Assembly (NCBI RefSeq): GCF_051175565.1
Contig: NZ_CP195105.1
Coordinates: 2,480,001 to 2,544,000, forward strand
Source: Daejeonia sp002484105
GTDB taxonomy: Bacteria > Bacteroidota > Bacteroidia > Flavobacteriales > Weeksellaceae
DNA: 64,000 nt
Direction of reading: 5' to 3'
Shown here: positions 36,285-45,062 of the stretch, in pieces
Layout of the letters: each line of letters begins with the position of its first letter
Position numbering within the stretch: the stretch's first letter is position 1
The notes under the pieces: generated by a model
Seen by the model: only the letters and a program-made list of their open reading frames with translations
Told to the model about the DNA's origin: nothing
The model's database searches: none
Program-made: the position numbers and the translations under genes

Positions 36285-36962
36285 ATGAAAAAAACAATAT
36301 ACATATTATTCATCCTGTTTCAGGTATATGCTTTTGGACAGTACGAAAATAAAGTAGGGATTAATACCGATAAGCCTACAAGAAAATTAGATGTAAATGG
36401 TAATTTGAAAATAACAACATTAACAGATAAAACATCTGATCCTACATACACCGATGTTTTGATTACCGATGCAAATGGTAATGTAGACAAGGTGCCTATA
36501 TCTCTAATTAAAAATCAAATTTCTCAATCTGCAATAGAAGTAAAAAGACTTTTTTATACTTTACAAACTCCAAATGCCGATAATAGACTCAGTTGTGGTA
36601 GGTTTAAATTTTCTTTTAGACCTGGAGGAACAGATCCTAACTATCCAAATAAAAATCTGGATATAATGGTTAGTTTAGTTGATGCACCTGCAACACCAAT
36701 AACCGTATTTTATTTATTATTTAGAAAGTGGGGAGATTACGATCTGAAATATTATAAGTCAAATGGAAAAGATTTCAATGCTTCTAACTATACTACACCA
36801 CAGTTATTATGTCCTCAATTAGATATTAATAGCTTTGGAGAGTTTTATATTACCTATCCTGGTGAAGAAAATTTTTATAGAGTAAATTTTTTGGGAAGAC
36901 CAAATTATGTATCAGGAGGCAATACGTATAATTCATACACCATTACTTGCGAAAAATTTTAA
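36285..36962 (+). CDS. Secreted repeat-start protein, paralogue 3 of 3
   Basis: 225 aa, 11 bp after paralogue 2. Signal peptide ends about YAFGQ; NKVGINTDKPTRKLDVNGNL, then SFGEFYITYPGEENFYRVNF and a final ITCEKF. Same architecture as paralogues 1 and 2 with divergent middle regions, which suggests diversified surface proteins. Confidence 0.78.
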   Translation: MKKTIYILFILFQVYAFGQYENKVGINTDKPTRKLDVNGNLKITTLTDKTSDPTYTDVLITDANGNVDKVPISLIKNQISQSAIEVKRLFYTLQTPNADNRLSCGRFKFSFRPGGTDPNYPNKNLDIMVSLVDAPATPITVFYLLFRKWGDYDLKYYKSNGKDFNASNYTTPQLLCPQLDINSFGEFYITYPGEENFYRVNFLGRPNYVSGGNTYNSYTITCEKF

Positions 36963-36976
36963 TAAACTACATTAGT

Positions 36977-37411
36977 TTGAATTTCAAAAACATTCACATA
37001 GGACAAATCATTGAAAAAAGAGTTACAGAAGGCGGGATAGAAATATCCCGCATCTGTAATTTTATGAAATGTACCGAGGAAGAAATACAAGAAATGTATA
37101 CTCAGGGAAACCTCTCTACCAATATTCTTCTCAAATGGAGCAAACTATTGGAATATGATTTTTTCAGAGTTTACAGTCAGCATCTTATTTTATACGCGCC
37201 ACCATCAACAATTGAGAAGAATAAAAAAAATAATGTAAAGTCAAAATTACCGCAGTTCCGAAAAAATATATATACCAAAGAAATCATCGATTTCATATTG
37301 GAACAGATAGAAAAAAAAGAAATGACTAAAAACCAAATAATAGAACGCTACAGAATCCCTAAAACCACTTTATACAAATGGATAAGCAAATACAAAAGCT
37401 CCGAAACCTAG
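36977..37411 (+). CDS. HTH protein of the Chryseobacterium transposase-like set
   Basis: 144 aa from a TTG at 36977, chosen because the N-terminus then reads MNFKNIHIGQIIEKRV, a typical start for this family; the frame is open back to 36947 within the previous gene. It has ISRICNFMKCTEEEIQEMY (HTH-like) and WSKLLEYDFFRVYSQHLILYAPP, then a C-terminal second HTH (MTKNQIIERYRIPKTTLYKWISKY). Such proteins are often labelled transposase, but there is no DDE site; a DNA-binding regulator is as likely. Confidence 0.65.
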   Translation: MNFKNIHIGQIIEKRVTEGGIEISRICNFMKCTEEEIQEMYTQGNLSTNILLKWSKLLEYDFFRVYSQHLILYAPPSTIEKNKKNNVKSKLPQFRKNIYTKEIIDFILEQIEKKEMTKNQIIERYRIPKTTLYKWISKYKSSET

Positions 37412-37665
37412 TGCAGCAGCATCTAAACCAAACAAAAACGGATTTAGAAAAAAAATACGGAAGACCTTGCAAAAATTCCGACGCAGAAGTCTGGTTTTAT
37501 CGTAAATATCGTTGGGGAATTTTCAAGGACGAAATTGCATTTATCTTCGAAGAAGACTGTGTGATAGATATTACACTCACAGAATATATTTTTTGGATAG
37601 AATACAGGAATATCTTTTATAATAGAGGAGAAAACCCAGAATATAAAGTGATTAAATTATTATAA
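37378..37665 (+). CDS. Small protein of unknown function overlapping the HTH gene
   Basis: 95 aa whose start lies in the last codons of the HTH gene in another frame. Aromatic-rich beta region (AEVWFYRKYRWGIFKDEIAFIFEED). No recognised family. The overlap implies translational coupling. Confidence 0.55.
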   Translation: MDKQIQKLRNLVQQHLNQTKTDLEKKYGRPCKNSDAEVWFYRKYRWGIFKDEIAFIFEEDCVIDITLTEYIFWIEYRNIFYNRGENPEYKVIKLL

Positions 37666-37682
37666 GCAAATAACAAAAAAAA

Positions 37683-38009
37683 ATGAAATATCCATCACCT
37701 GATTACAAGTTAATATTTACAGATATTCTCGACAAAAAATTTCCTCATAAGAAAGAAAAATGCCAAATCCTGCTGAAAAAGAAAAATTTATCTGCCATGG
37801 ACATTATCGAACTGAATAATGATATCTTCAATACGCCCGACCGAGAATATCAATCCGAAAACCAAAAATACCATTCTTACAGCAAATCCGATATTCTGAA
37901 AATATTGGATTATCAAAAAAAACACAACCTCAATAATAGCCAGCTAGCGAACCGTTTTAATTTGAGTAGAAACTCTATCGCAAAGTGGAAAAAAATGTTT
38001 CTGGTATAA
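37683..38009 (+). CDS. HTH-type DNA-binding protein
   Basis: 108 aa. The C-terminal part (YSKSDILKILDYQKKHNLNN and SQLANRFNLSRNSIAKWKKM) is a helix-turn-helix like those at the N-terminus of IS3-type transposases or their regulators. No catalytic domain. It lies 17 bp after the preceding small gene. Confidence 0.65.
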   Translation: MKYPSPDYKLIFTDILDKKFPHKKEKCQILLKKKNLSAMDIIELNNDIFNTPDREYQSENQKYHSYSKSDILKILDYQKKHNLNNSQLANRFNLSRNSIAKWKKMFLV

Positions 38010-38111
38010 CAGTCACGAGTAAGATTTACAAAATGAAAGAGACAATTTAACTTTTACATACTAAACCAAATAAACAAATATTTTAATAATTAACATCAAA
38101 ACAAAATAATC

Positions 38112-38846
38112 ATGCCATCAACATCAGAAGTAGGACACGCTAAAAATGTAGCTAATTTTCAAGATTTAATCACGTATTGCACCGCTTATGAAGCCACCTA
38201 CAATCCGTCAAAAAACGCTTTGCAATTAACATCATTAAACGCTTTACTTACATCGGCACAAACCGAACTTGCCAACGTAACCACAGCAAAAAATGCTTTT
38301 GATACTGCTACTGGAGATCGTCAGCTAGCTTTTGAAAACTTAAAACCATTGGCAACAAAGATTTTCAACTATCTATCTGTTACGGATGCCACAGAGCAAA
38401 CGATAGCAGATGCCAAAACCATCAATAACAAATTGCAAGGAAGAAGAGCAAAAACAATTTCAGAAGATCCACCAACCGAAGGAGGAACTGCACCAAACAC
38501 AATCTCCGTTTCAAGACAAAGCTATGATATGCTTACCGAAAATTTTTCAGCATTGGTAGATTTAGTATCTTCCGTTCCCTCTTACACTCCTAACGAAACC
38601 GAATTAACTGCCGCTTCACTCACAACATTTCACGGAAATTTACAAACCGCAAATACCAATGTGATTAATGCAGAAGTGGTTTACAGTAACGCACGAATTT
38701 CGAGAAATACTATTCTCTACGCAAAAAGCACGGGATTGGTAGAAATTGCATTGGAAGTTAAGAAATATGTAAAAGCCATATTTGGAGCAACTTCACCACA
38801 ATACAAACAAATCAGCGGAATCAAGTTTACCAATAGAAAAGAGTAA
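38112..38846 (+). CDS. Helical protein of unknown function, last gene of cassette 13 operon
   Basis: 244 aa, no signal peptide, rich in Ala, Thr and Asn with long predicted helices and a proline-rich break near residues 120-130. No family recognised. It is followed by a good terminator at 38867. Confidence 0.75.
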   Translation: MPSTSEVGHAKNVANFQDLITYCTAYEATYNPSKNALQLTSLNALLTSAQTELANVTTAKNAFDTATGDRQLAFENLKPLATKIFNYLSVTDATEQTIADAKTINNKLQGRRAKTISEDPPTEGGTAPNTISVSRQSYDMLTENFSALVDLVSSVPSYTPNETELTAASLTTFHGNLQTANTNVINAEVVYSNARISRNTILYAKSTGLVEIALEVKKYVKAIFGATSPQYKQISGIKFTNRKE

Positions 38847-38866
38847 GTCAAAGCTGAGAAAATATT

Positions 38867-38906
38867 AAAAGAGTTGTTAAAAGTAAAACAGGCAACTCTT
38901 TTTTCA
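38867..38906 (+). terminator. Rho-independent terminator in cassette 13
   Basis: AAAAGAGTTG pairs perfectly with CAACTCTTTT around a 16-nt loop, followed by further T. Ends the operon that begins at 34177. Confidence 0.8.
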
Positions 38907-38932
38907 TTTTTATAAAACAAACACCAACATTT

Positions 38933-39301
38933 ATGAAACACGATCAGAAGTTTGTAAAATTTCTATCGAAGTTCATAAAACTACCGACAACATTTATAAA
39001 ACTCGCTTAAGAGTTTATAAAACTATCACAAATATTTGTAAAACTTCTATTGGAGTTTATAAAACTACTACGATACTTTATAAAACTCATACTGGAGTTT
39101 ATAAATCTCCTATCCTACTTCACAATTCTTCCGATAAAGTTCATAATACAAACAAGAACACCAGCACCACAGGAAAAAGCACATTTGCAGTCCGCTCCAC
39201 CAGCCTCAAAATCAAAGACTGCAAAAGAGCTTTTCCCTTCCCTCTTTTTCCCACCGCCAAAAAAGAATAAATTTCCCACACCTACTCCTGCATATCTCTA
39301 A
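38933..39301 (+). pseudogene. Heptad-repeat ORF with one in-frame stop
   Basis: From the ATG at 38933 a 21-bp repeat (consensus GAGTTTATAAAACTAnnn) encodes about nine heptads of the type E-F-I-K-L-x-x, then a Pro-rich tail (QTRTPAPQEK ... FPPPKKNKFPTPTP). A single TAA at 39008-39010 interrupts the frame; an ATG at 39050 would allow the distal 83 aa to be made. The phase-kept 7-residue period argues for past coding. Confidence 0.55.
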
Positions 39302-39316
39302 ACTAACTGAACAAAA

Positions 39317-39514
39317 AGCACAGCATATAACAGTGTATTGGCAAAATGCGGGGTTTAAGGCTAAATTGAACTATTTGTAATATTTAGCCGCCAATATTTT
39401 CCAATTCCACATTTTTTCTTAATTTAGTTCCATTGAAAAAATATTGGCTCCGATTGGTCTGAACTTGAACTTTCGTTCAAATTAAGCCCGCACTTCGCCA
39501 ATACTTTTTCCGTT
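39317..39514 (+). repeat. attC-like site 13 (ATTGGC class), end of the 7-kb cassette
   Basis: Arm AGCACAGCATATAAC pairs with GTTATATGCAATGCT at 32401, with a second mismatch at position 10. Inner stem CCAATATTTTCCAATTCCAC/GAAAAAATATTGG is a different pair from other sites. Crossover 39512/39513. Confidence 0.8.
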
Positions 39515-39547
39515 GTGTGCAATATTATTTAAAAACCGTAATAAAAA

Positions 39548-40669
39548 ATGCTTAACCTAAATAAAATCAAAGGCCTTTTCAAAGTATATGATAAAAACCT
39601 GAAATTCAAGAATCAGGAAAATGCAGAAAAGTATTTTAATGAGTTACGAATTTCGTCCTTAAATAATATTGAAAGTCTAAATAAATTACTTAACAATAAA
39701 TTTGACTTTAGTCCAGAAAGTTTGATAGAACTAAAATATTTATATTTAGAATTTAACCGTAATAAACAACTTCAAAGAAAACTGAAATTAAGCATTACTG
39801 ATTTTAGACTATTCTTTGGAATTTATCGTTTTGAAACTTATGTCAAAAATAAATTAGCTATTTGGACTGTTGAACAATTTTTTGAAACCGATGCTTATAC
39901 ATTTGGAATAAACACATCTTCTGTTGTAAATATGAGAAATCATATTCTTCCGGAAATTGTTAATGAGGAATGTGAAGATTTTTACAAATCGTACAAATCA
40001 TTAGACAGACCTGATATTAATTTAGAAGGAATATCTGACGAGTTGAAAGAAATACTTTTAGATATTAGCGACCCAACAATTACCGAAGACGGACAATCAA
40101 ATGGATTTTTAAAAAGAAACGAAATAAGCAAAGATGTAAAAGAAAAATATAATGCAGAGTTGATAAAATATATTGAGAATGAAAGCAACACTGATGCTAT
40201 TATTTCTGCAATGTATTTTATTAGAGAACAATTAAAACTTTATTACGATTACAATCTTGTCAACAAAATAATTGAAAAAAGCAAAAAAATAAATGACAAT
40301 AACGATAAGTATTATATTTTAACTTATCTCAAAGAAATTAGAAAATGCAAAAATGTGGAATATAAATTATTCTTCACTTATGCAAACGCTAGATTTAGCT
40401 TATTGAAACAAACAGGAATAGAAAATCTTGGTTCGTTTGATGCTAATAAAAATGAAATATTAGAATTTTTGTTCACTTTGCTTGACAATCCAAAAAACAA
40501 GAACTATTTCGAATATGTAATTGAAGCAATTGGAAATTTAGGAAATGAAAAGGCAATTGACAAACTAAATGAATTGACTAAAAGTCCAAAACATATCATA
40601 AAAAACAAGGCTAAACAAGCGATTGAAAAAATACTGCACACAACATCGCATTGGCAAAATGGCGGGTAA
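39548..40669 (+). CDS. Helical-repeat protein of unknown function, cassette 14
   Basis: 373 aa, soluble, almost all helical. The last 70 residues read as HEAT-like repeats (YFEYVIEAIGNLGNEKAIDKL, LTKSPKHIIKNKAKQAIEKIL). The coding frame runs about 25 bp into its own attC-like site, so the last residues (HTTSHWQNGG) are encoded by the recombination site. Confidence 0.75.
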   Translation: MLNLNKIKGLFKVYDKNLKFKNQENAEKYFNELRISSLNNIESLNKLLNNKFDFSPESLIELKYLYLEFNRNKQLQRKLKLSITDFRLFFGIYRFETYVKNKLAIWTVEQFFETDAYTFGINTSSVVNMRNHILPEIVNEECEDFYKSYKSLDRPDINLEGISDELKEILLDISDPTITEDGQSNGFLKRNEISKDVKEKYNAELIKYIENESNTDAIISAMYFIREQLKLYYDYNLVNKIIEKSKKINDNNDKYYILTYLKEIRKCKNVEYKLFFTYANARFSLLKQTGIENLGSFDANKNEILEFLFTLLDNPKNKNYFEYVIEAIGNLGNEKAIDKLNELTKSPKHIIKNKAKQAIEKILHTTSHWQNGG

Positions 40670-40828
40670 AGTGCAAAATTGAAAGTTTCTGCATATTTAG
40701 CCGCCGAATGTGTTCCACATTCAGCTTTTTTTAATAATTTAGCTTCTGTGGAAACACATTGGCTACGTTCTCGCTAAATTGAACTTTTAGTCCAATTTAT
40801 CCGCCACTTCGCCAATGCGTTTCCCGTT
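40630..40828 (+). repeat. attC-like site 14 (CATTGGC variant)
   Basis: Arm AATACTGCACACAAC pairs with GTTGTGTGCAATATT except position 11. Outer stem CGCATTGGC with GCCAATGCG, a compensated change from other sites. Crossover 40826/40827. Confidence 0.85.
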
Positions 40829-40851
40829 AGCTGTAATTTTATCCAAACGAC

Positions 40852-41889
40852 GTGTCAAAAATTCTTCAAGTAATTTTACTCTTATCCTTTTCAATTCTAT
40901 TTGGACAAAACAATTTTAGAAAAATTGACAGTATTGCTGTTTCCACTAAGTACAAAGGAAATTTGAATCAACTTGTAAATAATTTAACTCAAAATCTAGA
41001 AAATGAAATTGACAAAACACGAGCAATTTATTCTTGGATAGTTGAAAATATAAATTATGATTACAAATTATTCAATAAAGGAAAACGAACAATAACATTC
41101 AAATGCAAAACGAAAACTGATTGTAACATAAAAAAACAAGAATTTGAAAATAATCTTATTGAAAAAGTTTTGAGAAAGAAAAAAGGTGTTTGTTCTGGTT
41201 ATTCTACTCTATTCAAAAAAATGTGTGATATAGCAAAAATTCAATGTTTGAATATTGATGGCTATGTAAAAACTAAATCAAGCCATGTTGGAAATACTGG
41301 AATTTTAGATCACGCTTGGAACGCTGTAATAATAGATAACCAAACTTATTTTTTGGATTTAACTTGGGCTTCAGGATATTGCGAAAATGACACAAAAGGA
41401 AAACTTACAAATTTTGTAAAAAAGAAAAATGATTTCTATTGGTTTACTCCCGTCGAAAAATTTACAATTGACCATTTTCCAAAAAATCCGGAAAAAGTTT
41501 TGAATTTTGAAATTTCCAAAGATGAGTACAAAAATCAACCATTCATTGATAACAATATAATTCCTTTAATCAAAATTTTAAAACCAACTCAAGGAATTTT
41601 AAAACCAAAAATTGGAGATTCGATCACATTCAAATTTGAATATTCAAAAAACATTGAAAAATTACAAATAAATACAAACCTAAAACGGAATCCCAAATTT
41701 TATTACACAAATAAAAACGGCGAAAGAATTTTTAATCAAAAAAATTATAATAAACAAGAATATATTCATTTCACAAAAAATGGAAATATTTACGAATTCA
41801 CATATCTTATAGAAAATAAAGAATTGAGATATATTGAAATCCTTTTTGACTACAATATGAAATTAAAATATCTAATTAGAATAGATTAA
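40852..41889 (+). CDS. Exported transglutaminase-like protein, cassette 15
   Basis: 345 aa from GTG. A signal peptide ends about LFGQN. It has a transglutaminase-like (papain-fold) core: an upstream AIYSWIVENINYD, catalytic Cys114 in KKGVCSGYS, His154 in ILDHAWNAV and Asp169 in YFLDLTW. The C-terminal third is a beta-rich domain. These proteins act as cysteine proteases or cross-linkers in the envelope; the substrate is unknown. Confidence 0.88.
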   Translation: MSKILQVILLLSFSILFGQNNFRKIDSIAVSTKYKGNLNQLVNNLTQNLENEIDKTRAIYSWIVENINYDYKLFNKGKRTITFKCKTKTDCNIKKQEFENNLIEKVLRKKKGVCSGYSTLFKKMCDIAKIQCLNIDGYVKTKSSHVGNTGILDHAWNAVIIDNQTYFLDLTWASGYCENDTKGKLTNFVKKKNDFYWFTPVEKFTIDHFPKNPEKVLNFEISKDEYKNQPFIDNNIIPLIKILKPTQGILKPKIGDSITFKFEYSKNIEKLQINTNLKRNPKFYYTNKNGERIFNQKNYNKQEYIHFTKNGNIYEFTYLIENKELRYIEILFDYNMKLKYLIRID

Positions 41890-41890
41890 A

Positions 41891-42086
41891 AAAACTACAG
41901 CTAACATGGTATTTGCAAAATGCGGGGTGAAAACCAAGTTGTTCTACTCGATTTTTTTAGTCGCAACTTGCTTTTCATATTACTTTTTTCTTTAAATTAG
42001 TCATCTGAAAAAGCAATTTGCTCAGCCCGGTTGAAATTGAACTTTTCGTTCATTTTCGCCCGCACTTCGCAAATACTTTTTCCGTT
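41891..42086 (+). repeat. attC-like site 15
   Basis: Arm AAAACTACAGCTAAC pairs with GTTAGCTGTAATTTT except position 11. GTATTTGC class. Crossover 42084/42085. Confidence 0.85.
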
Positions 42087-42150
42087 AGCTGCAATGCTCA
42101 CAAAACACCGTCAAAAAAAGAAAAATTATCACTCTAACAAAAATCAAAAA

Positions 42151-42594
42151 ATGCAAGGTAAAATTAAATTGAAATTAAATCAGAAGTCTTCAATAAGAAA
42201 TAAGAAGTATGAAGTTTTTATTGACGAAAATTTCATTGGAAATATTGACTACAAAAGTCCAAAGTTAGATTATATTGCAAATATTGGAACTCACAAAATT
42301 CTTATTAAAGGAAATGATTTCGAAAAAGAGGAAAATTTTACGTTAAGTTCTCAGAAAATAATTCAACCAATAGAACTTAATGAAAATATATTTTGGAGTA
42401 AATCTTCAACTGAATTACAAAAATTTGTGAATGGAATTCTTATTGGAATATTAATAGTTTATTTATTTGTAATTGCTATTATGCTTTACGATAAAATGGA
42501 AATAAATTTATCAACGATTCTTCCTTTTTTTCTAATACTAACATCAATCTCGTTAACAAAAAATAGTCAAAAGTTTACATTAAATTTTAAATAA
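42151..42594 (+). CDS. Small membrane protein, cassette 16 (copy 1 of 2)
   Basis: 147 aa; ATG 42151 chosen because the frame's earlier ATG is inside the attC-like site. A beta-rich N-terminal domain (KYEVFIDENFIGNIDYKSPKL, HKILIKGNDFEKEENFTL) precedes two membrane helices (about 90-108 and 115-133). Function unknown. The whole 704-bp cassette is repeated at 55752-56455. Confidence 0.75.
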   Translation: MQGKIKLKLNQKSSIRNKKYEVFIDENFIGNIDYKSPKLDYIANIGTHKILIKGNDFEKEENFTLSSQKIIQPIELNENIFWSKSSTELQKFVNGILIGILIVYLFVIAIMLYDKMEINLSTILPFFLILTSISLTKNSQKFTLNFK

Positions 42595-42790
42595 AGCACT
42601 GCAGCTAACAAGGTATTTGCAAAATGCGGGGTGAAATCCAAGTTGCTCTACTCCACTTTTTTTGCCGCAACTTGCTTTTCGTTACACATTTTTTAGTAAT
42701 TTAGTTCCACGAAAAAGCAATTTGCTTCGTACAGTCTTCCTTGAACTAAAGTTCTTCGAAAGCCCGCACTTCGCAAATACTTTTTCCGTT
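42595..42790 (+). repeat. attC-like site 16
   Basis: Arm AGCACTGCAGCTAAC pairs with GTTAGCTGCAATGCT except position 11. GTATTTGC outer stem after AACAAGG; inner stem CTTTTCGT/ACGAAAAAG replaces CTTTTCA/TGAAAAAG. Crossover 42788/42789. Confidence 0.85.
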
Positions 42791-42815
42791 ATCTGTCATT
42801 TTATAAAAATCCGTA

Positions 42816-43352
42816 ATGAACACGACATTTCCAGAAATCGAAACTAAAAGATTATTTCTAAATCAACCCAACGAAAATGATTTGGAAAATATTACGAAAA
42901 TTTTAAATAATGCTATTTATTCTAAAAACACAATAAATATTCCCTTCCCATATTCCAAAGATAACGCCCGATTTTGGGTAGAGTTAGCCAAGGAAGGTTT
43001 CAAAAACACTAATCATTATATCTTTGCAATTCGATTAAAAGAAAATAATGAATTGTTTGGCGCTATTGATTTAGGAATTGATAAACGATTTAATAAAGCT
43101 GAGTTAGGATATTGGATTGATGAAAAGTTATGGAATAATGGATACGCCTCAGAAGCAGTAAAAGCGGTTATTGATTTTGGATTTAAAAATTTAAAATTAA
43201 AAAGAATTTTTGCTTCATACTTTGACTTTAATCTTTCATCAGGAAAAGTTTTGGAAAAATCAGGAATGGAAAAGGAAGGTCTGCTAAAATGTCACACTTC
43301 AAAAAATGGTGAATATCAAAATCACATTTTGTACGCTATAATAAATGAATAA
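42816..43352 (+). CDS. GNAT-family N-acetyltransferase, cassette 17
   Basis: 178 aa, RimJ/RimL-like: FPEIETKRLFLNQPNENDLENI start, AELGYWIDEKLWNNGYASEA acetyl-CoA motif, then FASYFDFNLSSGKVLEKSGM, the N-x-x-S-x-x-V-x-E-K-x-G-F motif. Acetylates an N-terminus or a small molecule; substrate unknown. Acetyltransferases are frequent cargo of integron cassettes. Confidence 0.9.
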   Translation: MNTTFPEIETKRLFLNQPNENDLENITKILNNAIYSKNTINIPFPYSKDNARFWVELAKEGFKNTNHYIFAIRLKENNELFGAIDLGIDKRFNKAELGYWIDEKLWNNGYASEAVKAVIDFGFKNLKLKRIFASYFDFNLSSGKVLEKSGMEKEGLLKCHTSKNGEYQNHILYAIINE

Positions 43353-43449
43353 TGCATTTCAAGATATTCCTTTACAACAAAATCCAAAAGTAAAGTCAAT
43401 CAATTACATTTTAAAATCATTAAACTCAAACTAAACATTATTCAAAAAA

Positions 43450-44259
43450 ATGAAAACAAGATTTTTATTTCTTATTTTGCTTATTGCGAAAGCCATCACC
43501 GTAAACGCTCAAATGGACGATAAATTTTATTTTCCTAAAAAAGATATTCGTCCAAATGAATGGAAAAAGACAACAGAATTAAATTTTAATGTGGAGAAAG
43601 ATACGATAAATACTGTTTTTCTTCAACCTGAACAAAAACCAAAAGCAACTATTTTTCTTTTCCACGGAGCAGGAGGAAATATTTCTTACTATTATCCAAT
43701 TGCAATAAGATTAGTAAAAGCGGATTTTCAGGTCGTAATGGTGGATTTTAGGGGATATGGAAAATCAACAGGAATTCCAACGCATAAAAGCATTGCTGAA
43801 GATGGAAAAATTATTTTTGAAAAGTATTCAAAAATGAAGAAGATTAAAAAGTTACCTATTATCATCTATGGATTATCTATTGGAACTCAAATAGCAACTC
43901 ATATTGCAAAAGAAAACCAAAACAAAATTAATGGTTTAGTGCTAGAAGGTGGAATGTCTTCTTTTGGAGATATTGCCGCATTTTATGCACCACAATACAA
44001 AGATGAAATTGAAAAAAGTTTTGTAAATCCATATTGTTCGAAAGAAGATATTAAAACTATCATTAAAATACCAAAACTTATTATTCATAGTGCAGAAGAT
44101 AAAGAAGTTCCAATTGAACAATCCAAAATAGTATTTAGTAATGCAACTGAACCTAAAGAATTTATGGAAATAAAAGGAGAACATATGCAAGGAACTAAAT
44201 ATGTCGGCAAAGAGATTATTGCGAAAATCAACGAAATGATAAAGAAAAACGACAGATAA
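43450..44259 (+). CDS. Exported alpha/beta hydrolase, cassette 17 second gene
   Basis: 269 aa with a signal peptide (ending VNAQ). Oxyanion-type FHGAGGN, nucleophile S143 in GLSIG, D217 in HSAEDKEVP and H245 in GEHMQG complete the triad. Likely a periplasmic esterase or peptidase. Its stop codon TAA is formed by the TAA of the attC-like AAC box (GACAGATAAC). A 97-bp spacer separates it from the GNAT gene. Confidence 0.88.
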   Translation: MKTRFLFLILLIAKAITVNAQMDDKFYFPKKDIRPNEWKKTTELNFNVEKDTINTVFLQPEQKPKATIFLFHGAGGNISYYYPIAIRLVKADFQVVMVDFRGYGKSTGIPTHKSIAEDGKIIFEKYSKMKKIKKLPIIIYGLSIGTQIATHIAKENQNKINGLVLEGGMSSFGDIAAFYAPQYKDEIEKSFVNPYCSKEDIKTIIKIPKLIIHSAEDKEVPIEQSKIVFSNATEPKEFMEIKGEHMQGTKYVGKEIIAKINEMIKKNDR

Positions 44260-44445
44260 CATGGGTTTGGCAAAAGCGGGGTTGAAATTATCATTTAGAA
44301 GGTTTCAGCACTTTTCGCCGCAAAAAACCATTTCATTTTTTTATTTTTTGTAATATTGAAAAAACGAAAATGGTTTTTGCTAGTTTCGGGTTTAGTTGAA
44401 AGTTCCGTTCTTCTTATCTCCGCCTTCGCCAAGCCCTTTTCCGTT
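44246..44445 (+). repeat. attC-like site 17 (GTTTGGC class)
   Basis: Arm AAAACGACAGATAAC pairs with GTTATCTGTCATTTT except position 11. Outer stem GGGTTTGGC with GCCAAGCCC. Crossover 44443/44444. Confidence 0.85.
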
Positions 44446-44481
44446 AGCTGTAATGCTACAAAACAAAACGCTTAATAAAAT

Positions 44482-45042
44482 ATGGGAATTGGTTTTATTT
44501 ATTTATTGATAATAATTTTAATAATTCTTATCGTTTCAATAATTTTTCTAATTCGTTCTATAATTAGCAAATCAAAAATTGGAATTATCATTTCTTCAAT
44601 AGTTATTCTTTTTGTTTTTTTATTGTTTTCGATGAATAAAATTGATGAAATTACTATAAACAAAAATGATATAAATAAAGATTTGAAAATATTTAATATT
44701 CAACTCAAAAATGAATATAAAATATTGGAAAATAATGTTTCTGGAATGCCTGAAAGAAATCAAGAAACAAAAATTGAAATTTCTAAACAAGATGCTGAAA
44801 ATATTATCCACGAAATTACAAACTCCAATAATTTCAAAAATTTAACTACAAGCGAAGAAATTTCCAAAGATGCTGATTCAGAAGGAAGATGGAACTCAAA
44901 AAAAATGCTGAATTATAAATATCCTGATTTTTATGGGAAGGAAATTTATACTGAAATTGACAATATTCCGACTCGAATTTCACTATCAATTGAAACTTTA
45001 AACGGAAAAAACATTTTGAGTTATAGTAAAATTGAGGATTAA
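44482..45042 (+). CDS. Membrane protein of unknown function, cassette 18
   Basis: 186 aa. Two N-terminal membrane helices (about 4-24 and 32-50) precede a charged soluble domain ending with a beta-rich part (DFYGKEIYTEIDNIPTRISLSIETLNG). No family recognised. Its attC-like site is interrupted by an IS1182-like element. Confidence 0.72.
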   Translation: MGIGFIYLLIIILIILIVSIIFLIRSIISKSKIGIIISSIVILFVFLLFSMNKIDEITINKNDINKDLKIFNIQLKNEYKILENNVSGMPERNQETKIEISKQDAENIIHEITNSNNFKNLTTSEEISKDADSEGRWNSKKMLNYKYPDFYGKEIYTEIDNIPTRISLSIETLNGKNILSYSKIED

Positions 45043-45043
45043 A

Positions 45044-45062
45044 AGCACTACAGCTAACATGG
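45044..45062 (+). repeat. attC-like site 18, left part (split by IS1182-like element)
   Basis: Arm AGCACTACAGCTAAC plus ATGG. The last six bases, ACATGG, recur on the other side of the insertion at 46832-46837. Confidence 0.8.

Noticed and set aside
42031..42150. Extended N-termini reading NFSFIFARTSQILFP in several cassettes
   Set aside because: The extra residues come from translating the attC-like right stem in one frame; real starts lie downstream (e.g. 42151, 53986, 16682).
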